Shown piece by piece: positions 10,329-18,640 of a stretch of DNA of 64,000 nt. The notes beneath the pieces are model-generated. The model searched no databases and was not told where the DNA came from. It saw nothing but the letters and a program-made list of their open reading frames with translations. Both the position numbers and the translations under genes were made by a program. This DNA is from SIAQ01 sp963767835. GTDB taxonomy: Bacteria; Planctomycetota; Planctomycetia; Gemmatales; Gemmataceae. The DNA lies in contig CAVYFY010000017.1 in assembly GCA_963767835.1 (NCBI GenBank), positions 62,001 through 126,000 of the forward strand. Direction: 5' to 3'. Position 1 is the stretch's first letter. Each line of letters opens with the position of its first letter.

Positions 10329-10469
10329 CCACGGAAACCGTGGCCGTGGCCTGTACACAGACCACGGTGCGCCGCCCGGGAGCGGGATTCACGCCGCGTC
10401 GCCCTGGAAACGTGTTTGAATTGGCAACCTGTCTTTGGCGGTTCGCCGTGGTCTGGGCACAGACCACGG
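10329..10469. repeat. CCGTGGTC-type inverted repeats upstream of the TPR gene
   Basis: The 334-bp spacer between the TPR gene start and the DUF1559 gene end holds at least three hairpins. They are CCACGG-AAA-CCGTGG at 10329-10343, a CCGTGGCCTGT/ACAGACCACGG pair at 10344-10367, and a perfect 10-bp stem CCGTGGTCTG-GGCA-CAGACCACGG at 10446-10469. None has a U-run, so they look like dispersed repeats more than terminators. A related CCGTGGTCC repeat lies at 61499-61566. Confidence 0.6.
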
Positions 10470-10549
10470 CCACGGTCTCAGATCGGGCGGGAAGCTGATG
10501 ATGGTAATCAGAAAAGAGCTGCGTCCCCCTTTTTTTCTTCCCATCAGTT

Positions 10550-11630
10550 TCACTCCGTGTCCGCGAAATTCCCATCGGAAATCATCGACATATGGTAAAG
10601 CGTGTGGTTGCCCACGTTTTGATTGACCCAGCGGACGCTTCCATCGCCGATCGCGAAATGGCAGCCGCCGGGGTGCATGCTGGCGGGCGCCCCCGCTCCG
10701 GGGAGGGTCCCGTAGACGCCGTAGAAATTGTTGATCCACCCCGCGGCAATAGGGTCAATGCCGCCCATCCCCCAGGAACGGTACCCCCAGGCGGGGCATC
10801 CGCCGTGATTTGTCGTGAAAACGGTTTCCGCGAGCATGAACGTGTTGCTCATGCCGTCGGTGACGCGGGCGATAGGGCAAAAGCTGTTTTGCCCGAACAT
10901 ATACGGCGATGGCGGCAGGTATCTGCCCCAAGAATTGCACGCTTCCAGGTCACCCTCCCCGACGAAAACGACAAAATCGTAGTTGGTTTTCGCGCCGGTG
11001 TAATTGCCGCCCGGCCCGTATACCGGCGTATAAGGCGAGGTGAGCGGTGATTGCGGGCCGCCGTCTGCCGGGATGACCGGGTCGCCGGGGTCCGACGGGC
11101 AATGAAAGATCGCCAGCTGCGTGCTCATCAACGCCAGATTACCGTTGTTGACAAGGTCGAGGTCTGCCGGCGCGAACGAGGATCCATTTTGAATTGGGTT
11201 GGAACCGTTCGGATCCTGGATAGTCGGCCAGGTGGGCCAGTTCGTTCCGTACGGGCTGGCGGCCAGGGAAAAGGACTTGGTGCGGTCCAATTGGGCGTCC
11301 AAACTTTCTTGGCCGAGGTACCCCAAAAGCAGGGAAAGCCCGCTCTGATTCACGATGTGTGGATCGCTCAGAAATTGCTTATCGCCTTCCTTCCAAACCT
11401 GACACCAGCCATACCCCGTCCCCGCCGGCGGCAGCGTCTTGTGAGCGACTTCGTATTGCAGAACCGCCAAAGCGATTTGCTTGAGATTATTGCGGCACAC
11501 CGTCTGCGATGCCGATTCGCGCAGCGCGCTGCACGGCCGGCAGCAACATGCCGACCAGGATGGCGATGATCGTGAGGACGACGAGCACCTCGATCAGCGA
11601 AAAGCCGCGATGTTGATTCCGTATTCGCAT
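10550..11630 (-). CDS. DUF1559 pseudopilin-like protein, second of a tandem pair (frameshifted)
   Basis: From the ATG at 11630 the protein begins MRIRNQHRGFSLIEVLVVL, a type IV pilin-like N-terminus with a prepilin-peptidase site before Phe and a hydrophobic helix. The frame breaks after LLPAVQR. The DUF1559 body resumes in another frame (CRNNLKQIALAVLQYEVAHK) and ends with the family block HPGGCHFAIGDGSVRWVNQ. The length is one base over a multiple of three. The neighbouring copy has CAGCGTGTGCGC at the same place, so a one-base insertion in the GCGC stretch near 11517-11532 explains the break. Planctomycetes carry many such genes, thought to be pseudopilin-like surface or secretion-system proteins. 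The start follows GGGAGACG. Confidence 0.8.
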
Positions 11631-11656
11631 AATCGTCTCCCGTTTTGCGTTTCCGG

Positions 11657-12730
11657 TCAGAGGACTTCGGGCGTGGTGCCAGCGGCGATCGTCGATAAAT
11701 CGTAAAGGATCCCGGCACCGACGCTTTGGCTAATCCAGCGCACGCTGCCGTCCCCCATTGCGAAGAAGCAACCTCCGGGATGCAAGCTGCCGGCTGTCTT
11801 TGGTGCTTGGAGTGTGCCCAATTGCCCGCCCTGTCCCCAGTTGTTGATCCCGTACGACGGGTCAATCCCGGCCATCATCCACGAACGGTAACCCCAGGCG
11901 GAGCCCTGCCCGTGGCCGGTCGTGAAGACGGTCTCTGCCAACATGAGCGTGTTGCTCATGCCGTCGGTAACACGAGCAATCGGACAGTTGCTGTTCTGCC
12001 CGAACATGCACTGCGCGTTTCCACCCACCGGGTTTGGCACGTAACCCCAGGAGTTGCAAGCGTCAATATCCCCGTCGGCATACGCGACGAAATCGTAATC
12101 CGTCTTGGCCCCAGTGAATTGGCCTCCCGGCCCGTAGGTTGGGGTGAATGGCGGACTCGGCAAAGGGTCCGCGGGGATCACAGGGTCGCCGAAATCTGAG
12201 GGGCAGCGAAAAATCGCCTGCGGCGTTCCCATTAACGCGAGGTTGGTGTTGTTCACGAGGTCCGTGTCAGCTGGCGTGAAAGACGCTCCGTTCTGTGTCG
12301 GATTGTATCCGTTGGGGTTAGTGTTGCCGGGCGCCGTCGGCCAACTCCCGTCGTATGGGCTCACGGCGAGCGAGAATGCCTTGCTGCGGTCAAGCTTCGC
12401 ATCCAGCGATTCCTGGCCGAGGTAGCTCAAAAGCAACGATAACCCATTTTGATTGACAATATGCGGATCGGGCAGGCAAGGCTCCGGAACATAGGTGCAA
12501 TAACACCAACCATAGCCCGTCCCCGCCGGCGGCAGCGTCTTGTGAGCGACTTCGTATTGCAGCACCGCCAGCGCGATTTGCTTGAGATTATTGCGGCACA
12601 CCGTCTGCGATGCCGATTCGCGCACACGCTGCACGGCCGGCAAGAGCAGGCCGATCAGGATGGCGATGATCGCAAGGACGACGAGAACCTCGATCAGCGA
12701 AAAGCCGTGATGTTGATTCCGTGTTCGCAT
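11657..12730 (-). CDS. DUF1559 pseudopilin-like protein, first of a tandem pair
   Basis: This intact 357-residue protein starts MRTRNQHHGFSLIEVLVVLA, with a prepilin cleavage and methylation site (G then F) and a membrane helix. The DUF1559 domain follows (CRNNLKQIALAVLQYE) and it ends with the conserved HPGGCFFAMGDGSVRWISQ block. Upstream in-frame sequence to 12838 looks non-coding; the ATG at 12730 follows GGGGAGACGG at good spacing. Its stop lies 26 nt before the second copy, and long stretches are nearly identical at the DNA level, so the pair is a recent tandem duplication. Function in planctomycetes is unproven. Confidence 0.9.
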   Translation of the reverse strand: MRTRNQHHGFSLIEVLVVLAIIAILIGLLLPAVQRVRESASQTVCRNNLKQIALAVLQYEVAHKTLPPAGTGYGWCYCTYVPEPCLPDPHIVNQNGLSLLLSYLGQESLDAKLDRSKAFSLAVSPYDGSWPTAPGNTNPNGYNPTQNGASFTPADTDLVNNTNLALMGTPQAIFRCPSDFGDPVIPADPLPSPPFTPTYGPGGQFTGAKTDYDFVAYADGDIDACNSWGYVPNPVGGNAQCMFGQNSNCPIARVTDGMSNTLMLAETVFTTGHGQGSAWGYRSWMMAGIDPSYGINNWGQGGQLGTLQAPKTAGSLHPGGCFFAMGDGSVRWISQSVGAGILYDLSTIAAGTTPEVL

Positions 12731-13136
12731 AACCGTCTCCCCGTTTCGCTTTTCCGGTCGGAGGACTTCGGGCCTGATGCCGGGCGAGCGCCGAAAAAAG
12801 ATCCTGGCGCCCTGCCCGACCAATAGATCAAAACGCACGGCGGACTGTCGTCGGCATCACCGCAGGAAGGGGGCAGATCAAAGAAAGGTTGCAAACCCGA
12901 AATGCAGCGGAAGAACAGCGGGCCATAGTGCCTTCCTTCGTGGACTGAGTGGGCCAAAGGAATCGATCTCTGCGTACATTTGTAACAAACCGACGTGAAG
13001 CGGCAACTGGCCGGTAAAAAGAATAATCCCTGAAAAGGTCTCCGCTTTCCCGTATCCAGCGCCACGCAACGAACCGTGGCTCCGATGGGTCGATCGCCCA
13101 CGCTGAAGGTGCAACGCGCAGCCGGACGGCGGGCGC
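12731..13136. other. intergenic spacer, no gene recognised
   Basis: About 400 bp upstream of the DUF1559 pair. It should contain their promoter. Possible reading frames here have no recognisable protein character. Confidence 0.4.
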
Positions 13137-13168
13137 AAAAAAAAATCCCAGGAGCGCTTCCCCTGGGA
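13137..13168 (-). terminator. rho-independent terminator of the Gly/Lys-rich secreted protein gene
   Basis: Read on the minus strand this is a stem TCCCAGG/CCTGGGA with a GC-rich loop followed by nine T residues. It lies 25 nt after the stop of the gene at 13193-13903. Confidence 0.85.
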
Positions 13169-13192
13169 TGAATGCCTTCGATGCCCGACGGC

Positions 13193-13903
13193 TTACTCTT
13201 CGCCGCCGCCTTTCTTTTTGAATTCGAAGCCTTTCTTGAGTTCGAAGCCCTTCTTGTCGCTGCCGCCCTTGCCTTTTTGCAATTCGCCGCGGAGTTCCTG
13301 GAGTTCGCGGATCATTTGATCGATGCGGGCTTCGACGCCGGTGCTCTTGCTTCCGGAGGAGCCGGAGGAGGAACCGGCGCCTTCGCCGCCCTTGAATTTG
13401 AATTCGAATTTTTTGCCTTCGAAGCCCTTGCCCTTTCCTTCGAAGCCTTTTTTGCCTTCGCCCTTGCCCTTGCCCTTGGATTTGGGGAGTTCATCGTAGA
13501 GTTTTTTGTAGTATTCGTATTTTTCCTTGATGAGTTCGGGGGAGAGTTTTTCGGAGCCTTTGCCGTAGCCGCCTTTGCCATAGCCGCCATAGCCGCCTCT
13601 ACCGAAGCCGCCCTTACCATAACCGTCTTTGCCATAACCGCCTTTGCCATAACCGCCGAAGCCTTTTTTGCCTTCGAAGCCTTTGCCTTCTGGGCCTTTC
13701 TTTTCGCCGCCTTGGATGCGTGCGAGCTTGGCTTGTACGTCTTTGACCAGGTCGAGGATCCGGTTGAGATCGGATTCGAGCTTCTTGATGTCGCCGCCAC
13801 CGCCGCCTTTGCCGCCCTTGCCTGGTTGTGCATCCGTCTGCGAGACGCCGAACAGAACGGCGGCGACGCCAAACGAAAAGAGCACGATGCTTCGTTTCAA
13901 CAT
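13193..13903 (-). CDS. secreted Gly/Lys/Tyr-rich low-complexity protein
   Basis: The protein is 236 residues from the ATG at 13903, which follows GAGGGAGA. It has a clear signal peptide (MLKRSIVLFSFGVAAVLFG, cleavage near DAQ), then a short coiled-coil-like stretch (LESDLNRILDLVKDVQAKLA). A run of about 40 residues is built from YGKGG, FGRGG and YGGYGKG units, followed by Lys/Phe/Gly-rich blocks (GKGFEGKKFEFKFKGG). The C-terminus has a second short helical stretch (ARIDQMIRELQELRGELQKG). The two helical stretches may mediate assembly. Extreme Lys and Gly content suggests a cationic surface or matrix protein. I do not recognise a family. Confidence 0.8.
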   Translation of the reverse strand: MLKRSIVLFSFGVAAVLFGVSQTDAQPGKGGKGGGGGDIKKLESDLNRILDLVKDVQAKLARIQGGEKKGPEGKGFEGKKGFGGYGKGGYGKDGYGKGGFGRGGYGGYGKGGYGKGSEKLSPELIKEKYEYYKKLYDELPKSKGKGKGEGKKGFEGKGKGFEGKKFEFKFKGGEGAGSSSGSSGSKSTGVEARIDQMIRELQELRGELQKGKGGSDKKGFELKKGFEFKKKGGGEE

Positions 13904-14022
13904 GAGATTCTCCCTCAAAAATGTGCGTTCCGACAAGCCCCTTGTCGTGACCTTCTGGTAATCTACCAGGAGAAAATGAGGATTAGATGAAAAAAAAGAC
14001 AGGTTCGCGGCGTGGGGAAATC

Positions 14023-14038
14023 TAGCCACGGATGGAAC
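14023..14038. repeat. left half of a CCACGGATG-type repeat split by element copy 2
   Basis: The bases TAGCCACGGATGGAAC abut the element start at 14039. The matching right part ACGGATGAAACACGGATG lies at 15739-15756. Confidence 0.75.
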
Positions 14039-15738
14039 CTGGCGAAGCCTACGGCCGCAACCACGATGAAGAGGAAAACGGCGACTCGTTGGAATAATGT
14101 GATGTTATCTACGCATTCCATTTTTCCAGGAGCCGCCGATGCAATCCTTCTTACGCCGTTTTGCGCCCGTCGTCATGGGAGCTTTGAGTTGTCTGGACAA
14201 GGTGCGATTTCGCGGCGCGGTTCGTTGGTTGGCCAAGCCGGCGGGCATGATGCACTTTCTTTGGAAGGTGCAGGTCTTGCTCAAGGATTTTCCGGTTTTC
14301 GCCAAGGACACGACGGCAACCTTGCGAACCGCCATGGAACAAGCGGCGATCGAGCAAGGTCGGCCTGTCGAATATTTGGCGAGCAAGATCGACAAGGAGA
14401 AACGCGCGCAGGAAATCGCCCAGCGTGATGGCGTCAAGGAGGGCCTCGTCGCCGTGTTCACTTGCGTCGAGCCCTGCATGACGTATCGGGTTTATGGGGT
14501 GCGGGAGACGAAAAAGCTGGCCTTGAAATTGGAACTGAGCAAGTGTCTGCATTATTACCATTATTATTTGGACCCGAAAATCGGCTGGATGCACACGCGG
14601 CAGCAGACGTGGTTCCCGTTCACGAACATGACCTGTCTGAATGGCCACGAATGGTTGGCCCGACAGATGGATGCCGCCGGCTTGGGCTACGAACGGCGTG
14701 ACAACTGTTTCGCTTGGCTGGAGGATGTGGACCAAGCGCAGGCGTTGGCCCACCAGCAATTGCGTACGGATTGGTCGGCGTTGTTGGAGAAATTGGCGCG
14801 GCGCAGCAATCCGTTGCATGGGAAGCTGTTCAGTTTGCCGTTGGATTATTACTGGTCGGCGGAGACGACGGAATGGGCGAGCGACTTCATGTTTCGCTCG
14901 CAAAAGGAATTGGCGCAATGGATGCCGACGGTGATCAAGCATGGCATGCTGGTGCTGGGCAGTGCGGACGTGATGCGTTATTTGGGCCATCCGATTCCGG
15001 GGCATGGCGGCGTGAATGGGCATTTTCAAGGCGAGGTCATCACGGATTTCAAACGCCGGCCGGAGGGAGCGCGTGTCAAGCATCAGGTCAAGAAAAACTG
15101 GATCAAGCTATATGACAAGCAAGGGACCGTGTTGCGGATCGAGACGGTGATCAACGATGTCGAGGGCATGAAATCGTATCGCGCTAAGGAGAACGATCCC
15201 GCCGGGCCAAAGGACTGGCGCAAGATGCGTAAGGGAGTTGCCGACCTGCATCGACGTGTGGAGATCAGCCAAAGCGCCAACGAACGCTATGCGGACTCCT
15301 TGGCGCGTGTGGAAGAATCGACAACGCTGAAGGACTTGGCCGAACCCGTGTGCCGGCGTGTGACCTGGCAGGGGCGGTCCGTACGGGCGCTGAATCCGCT
15401 GTCGAAAGAAGACGCCGCGTTGCTGGAGGCGGTAAACGCGGGCACATTCATGCTTCATGGCTTCCGCAATCGCGACATACGGGAGTTGTTGTACGGAGAA
15501 CCGAAGACCGAGCAGCAAGGACGACGTGAATCGTCGTCGGTTACCCGTCAGATGCGGATGCTGCGGGCGCACGGCGTGATCGAGAAGATACGGAAAGAAA
15601 ACCGCTACAAGGTGACGGACTCAGGCCGCCAAATAATTGCCGCCTTGCTGACCGCCCGCGCTGCCAACACCCAAAAACTGCTGGAGGCAGCGTAAAAAAA
15701 AATCTTCGAAAGACGCAAAGAAATGAACCGTTTGTAGT
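14039..15738 (+). mobile_element. 1.7 kb repeated element, copy 2 (intact)
   Basis: This is the same element as 5041-6739 with only scattered differences: one base near the left end (GCGCAGCC versus GCGAAGCC), one extra A after the stop codon, and one coding change. It too is inserted in a CCACGGATG-type repeat, between GATGGAAC and ACGGATGAAAC. Confidence 0.8.
14139..15695 (+). CDS. 518-residue candidate transposase, copy 2
   Basis: It is identical to the protein at 5141-6697 except for one residue (Leu in place of Phe in the stretch YADSLARVEES). The open frame over 518 codons with almost no change suggests it is still functional or moved very recently. Its C-terminal winged-helix-like domain and aromatic central block are as described for copy 1. 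Confidence 0.75.
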   Translation: MQSFLRRFAPVVMGALSCLDKVRFRGAVRWLAKPAGMMHFLWKVQVLLKDFPVFAKDTTATLRTAMEQAAIEQGRPVEYLASKIDKEKRAQEIAQRDGVKEGLVAVFTCVEPCMTYRVYGVRETKKLALKLELSKCLHYYHYYLDPKIGWMHTRQQTWFPFTNMTCLNGHEWLARQMDAAGLGYERRDNCFAWLEDVDQAQALAHQQLRTDWSALLEKLARRSNPLHGKLFSLPLDYYWSAETTEWASDFMFRSQKELAQWMPTVIKHGMLVLGSADVMRYLGHPIPGHGGVNGHFQGEVITDFKRRPEGARVKHQVKKNWIKLYDKQGTVLRIETVINDVEGMKSYRAKENDPAGPKDWRKMRKGVADLHRRVEISQSANERYADSLARVEESTTLKDLAEPVCRRVTWQGRSVRALNPLSKEDAALLEAVNAGTFMLHGFRNRDIRELLYGEPKTEQQGRRESSSVTRQMRMLRAHGVIEKIRKENRYKVTDSGRQIIAALLTARAANTQKLLEAA

Positions 15739-15756
15739 ACGGATGAAACACGGATG
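15739..15756. repeat. right half of the split CCACGGATG-type repeat
   Basis: ACGGATGAAACACGGATG directly follows the element end and stops abruptly about 9 bp before the next insertion sequence. The remaining part of the repeat is missing, which points to a deletion or rearrangement. Confidence 0.65.
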
Positions 15757-15764
15757 CCTGGGAG

Positions 15765-17453
15765 AGGGACTTTCTCAAATGGCGCCATTCAATGCGGACA
15801 GTTTGTCCCGTAGTTGTTCAGGTGTCATTTTGCTCAGTTCCCACCAATCCACTCCTTCGGGCAACACCAAGCCGAGCCGTTCGTAAGGAGATTTTCCTTT
15901 GCGACGCCCGGTGCGGAAGGTGTGGCAGTTCCAGTACAGACGCTTCAGGTCCAGCAACCCTTGGGTCAACTTGCGATGCCGAGACTGATGCATGCGCAAG
16001 ACACTATTGATCCCCTCCACCAGACTGCTCGCACGCCAGGTATGACGGAAAATGTGCCGCACTGCTTTGGTCATCGTGCTTCCTTCCTCGCCAGCTTTCG
16101 ACAGAATTACGCTACACACCAACAACACCCCGCGCAGCGCTGGCCGCGGACATACCTTCACCCGCCAACAACTCCGGATGACGACGCAACCCCTCGGCAC
16201 GCACCGCTGCTTCTTTCACCTCGGTCGATCCTGGCAAAGCCGCCAACTTGCGTTGCACTTCGTCCAAATACGTGAGTGTCTGCGGCTTGCTCAGCAGACG
16301 TTTGGCTTTGGCAAAGTCCGCGTCGGGCAACTCAGGCAACGTCTGGGTCAGCACCGCTTCGGCCTGCGCTCGGCTGTTCAACTCACCGGCCGGCGTGAAC
16401 AGACGCAAGGCCTCTTGCGTTTGCTGCCAGGCCTTTTCCGTGCGCATCACCTGATCCATGACCGCTTCGGCCTGTTTCCAGTGCAGGCTCACCTTCACCC
16501 CCTCACCGGGCACGTGTTGGCCTTGTTGCCGATGGTGATCGTGTTCTTGCTGGGCTTTCTCCGCTTTGGTAAACGCCTGCTGCAAACGCAGAGCGCCTTT
16601 GCGTTGGCCTCGGCTTCCTTCACGCACGGTGTGAAAGTGATCCAGTTGGTCCGCCACCGGGGTCAATTCTTTCTCCACGCGTTTCTCGTTGAGCAAGGCC
16701 ACCCCTTTGCCCAGACCGGTGCCGGCGTCGCGCGTCACTTGCTCCAGCGCGGGATAGGCGGCAAACTGCCCCACCCACACTTCCCCGGTGGCCTGCGTCG
16801 TCAAGCTTCCCGCCAGCCAACACATGCTGTCGGGTTCCACGACCATGAGCACCGGCGCCTTCACGTAGATCTCGTCGGCCGCCACTTGCTTGGCCCGCGC
16901 TCGCGCCAATTCGTCCAGCACCGGCAACAACGTGCTGACGTGAGCGGCCGTTTCGTGGGTCCAACGCCCGAGTTTGGCCACGCTGGGCGCACGACCGGGA
17001 AGTAAACGCTGCAGCCATCCTTGCACGGTGGGTAGACTCACACCTTCCGCCTGGGCCTCCGCCGCCAACCGAGCCATACACTCGTCGCCAATCACCACCG
17101 CCTGGCTCAAGTCGCTTTCGAGACTGACGACGCGTTGCTGCAGTTGTTGCACTTGCTCCTGCAAACGCTCGACGTGTGCGCACTGCGCGGCCCCTTGCAG
17201 CAACGCCGAAGTCTGGGCTGCTTCGCGATAGAGTGTCTGCCGCGAAACATTGCGTTTCAGAGATTGTCGCGTGACGTCGCCATAGACGCCGAAGAAAACG
17301 ACATACGCACTAGCAATCCCTTGCGGCGGGGCTACCATGCCCATGGGGTGACTCCTGGCTAACGCAGTCTTCATCTACCGCGTTATTCCAGCTGTTCACC
17401 CCTTAACTGTCCAGTGCTTACCCCCTCTACCGAGGCGTTTTGAGAAAGTGCCC
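15765..17453 (-). mobile_element. DDE-type insertion sequence inserted into the truncated third copy of the 1.7 kb element
   Basis: The ends carry short imperfect inverted repeats: the left end reads GGGACTTTCTCAAA, and the right end in reverse complement reads GGCACTTTCTCAAAA. The length is about 1.69 kb. The right end abuts element copy 3 in the middle of its coding sequence; the left end abuts the remnant after copy 2. The other half of copy 3 is absent, so no target duplication can be read. Confidence 0.7.
15775..17374 (-). CDS. DDE transposase (one frameshift near 16137)
   Basis: The N-terminal part (residues 1-420 of the first frame) has a helix-turn-helix-like region and a coiled coil (HVERLQEQVQQLQQRVVSLE). 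The RNase H-like core follows, with candidate acidic residues in AADEIYVKAP and TRDAGTGLGKG. After a break at GCCAGCGCTGCGCGG the other frame supplies the C-terminus, including SSLVEGINSVLRMHQ, where the Glu would be the last catalytic residue. The length is one base over a multiple of three. It resembles transposases common in planctomycetes and cyanobacteria, but I cannot name the IS family. The gene reads toward 15775 on the minus strand. Confidence 0.7.
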
Positions 17454-18518
17454 CCGGCGGGATCGTTCTCCTTAGCGCGATACGATTTCATGCCCTCGAC
17501 ATCGTTGATCACCGTCTCGATCCGCAACACGGTCCCTTGCTTGTCATATAGCTTGATCCAGTTTTTCTTGACCTGATGCTTGACACGCGCTCCCTCCGGC
17601 CGGCGTTTGAAATCCGTGATGACCTCGCCTTGAAAATGCCCATTCACGCCGCCATGCCCCGGAATCGGATGGCCCAAATAACGCATCACGTCCGCACTGC
17701 CCAGCACCAGCATGCCATGCTTGATCACCGTCGGCATCCATTGCGCCAATTCCTTTTGCGAGCGAAACATGAAGTCGCTCGCCCATTCCGTCGTCTCCGC
17801 CGACCAGTAATAATCCAACGGCAAACTGAACAGCTTCCCATGCAACGGATTGCTGCGCCGCGCCAATTTCTCCAACAACGCCGACCAATCCGTACGCAAT
17901 TGCTGGTGGGCCAACGCCTGCGCTTGGTCCACATCCTCCAGCCAAGCGAAACAGTTGTCACGCCGTTCGTAGCCCAAGCCGGCGGCATCCATCTGTCGGG
18001 CCAACCATTCGTGGCCATTCAGACAGGTCATGTTCGTGAACGGGAACCACGTCTGCTGCCGCGTGTGCATCCAGCCGATTTTCGGGTCCAAATAATAATG
18101 GTAATAATGCAGACACTTGCTCAGTTCCAATTTCAAGGCCAGCTTTTTCGTCTCCCGCACCCCATAAACCCGATACGTCATGCAGGGCTCGACGCAAGTG
18201 AACACGGCGACGAGGCCCTCCTTGACGCCATCACGCTGGGCGATTTCCTGCGCGTTTCTCCTTGTCGATCTTGCTCGCCAAATATTCGACAGGCCGACCT
18301 TGCTCGATCGCCGCTTGTTCCATGGCGGTTCGCAAGGTTGCCGTCGTGTCCTTGGCGAAAACCGGAAAATCCTTGAGCAAGACCTGCACCTTCCAAAGAA
18401 AGTGCATCATGCCCGCCGGCTTGGCCAACCAACGAACCGCGCCGCGAAATCGCACCTTGTCCAGACAACTCAAAGCTCCCATGACGACGGGCGCAAAACG
18501 GCGTAAGAAGGATTGCAT
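17454..18518 (-). pseudogene. 518-residue candidate transposase, copy 3 (broken)
   Basis: The first 95 codons are intact to EKRA, then a two-base deletion (AAACGCGCAGG where the other copies have AAACGCGCGCAGG) shifts the frame. The original frame continues as MFTCVEPCMTYRVYGVRETK and so on, until it is cut by the insertion sequence after KENDPAG, so the last 140 or so residues, including the winged-helix domain, are missing. It cannot make the full protein. The two-base deletion is of the same kind as other indels in this window and may be a sequencing error; the truncation is real. Confidence 0.85.
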
Positions 18519-18618
18519 CGGCGGCTCCTGGAAAAATGGAATGCGTAGATAACATCACATTATTCCAACGAGTCGCCGTTTTCCTCTTCATCGTGGTTGC
18601 GGCCGTAGGCTGCGCCAG
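17454..18618 (-). mobile_element. 1.7 kb repeated element, copy 3 (truncated, inverted)
   Basis: It is in opposite orientation to copies 1 and 2. The 5' end is intact and again follows a TAGCCACGGATGAAAC flank, read on the minus strand at 18619-18634. The sequence matches the other copies until the bases GATCCCGCCGGG, where the DDE insertion sequence begins. The distal third of the element is lost. Confidence 0.8.
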
Positions 18619-18640
18619 GTTTCATCCGTGGCTAAACTCT
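18619..18640. repeat. CCACGGATG-type repeat flanking element copy 3
   Basis: On the minus strand this reads TAGCCACGGATGAAAC immediately before the element start, as in copies 1 and 2. It overlaps the last codons of the ABC/CPBP gene that ends at 18632. Confidence 0.65.

Noticed and set aside
10329..10469. CRISPR-like spacing of short repeats
   Set aside because: The repeats are palindromic, unequal in length and lack regular spacers; no cas genes are present.
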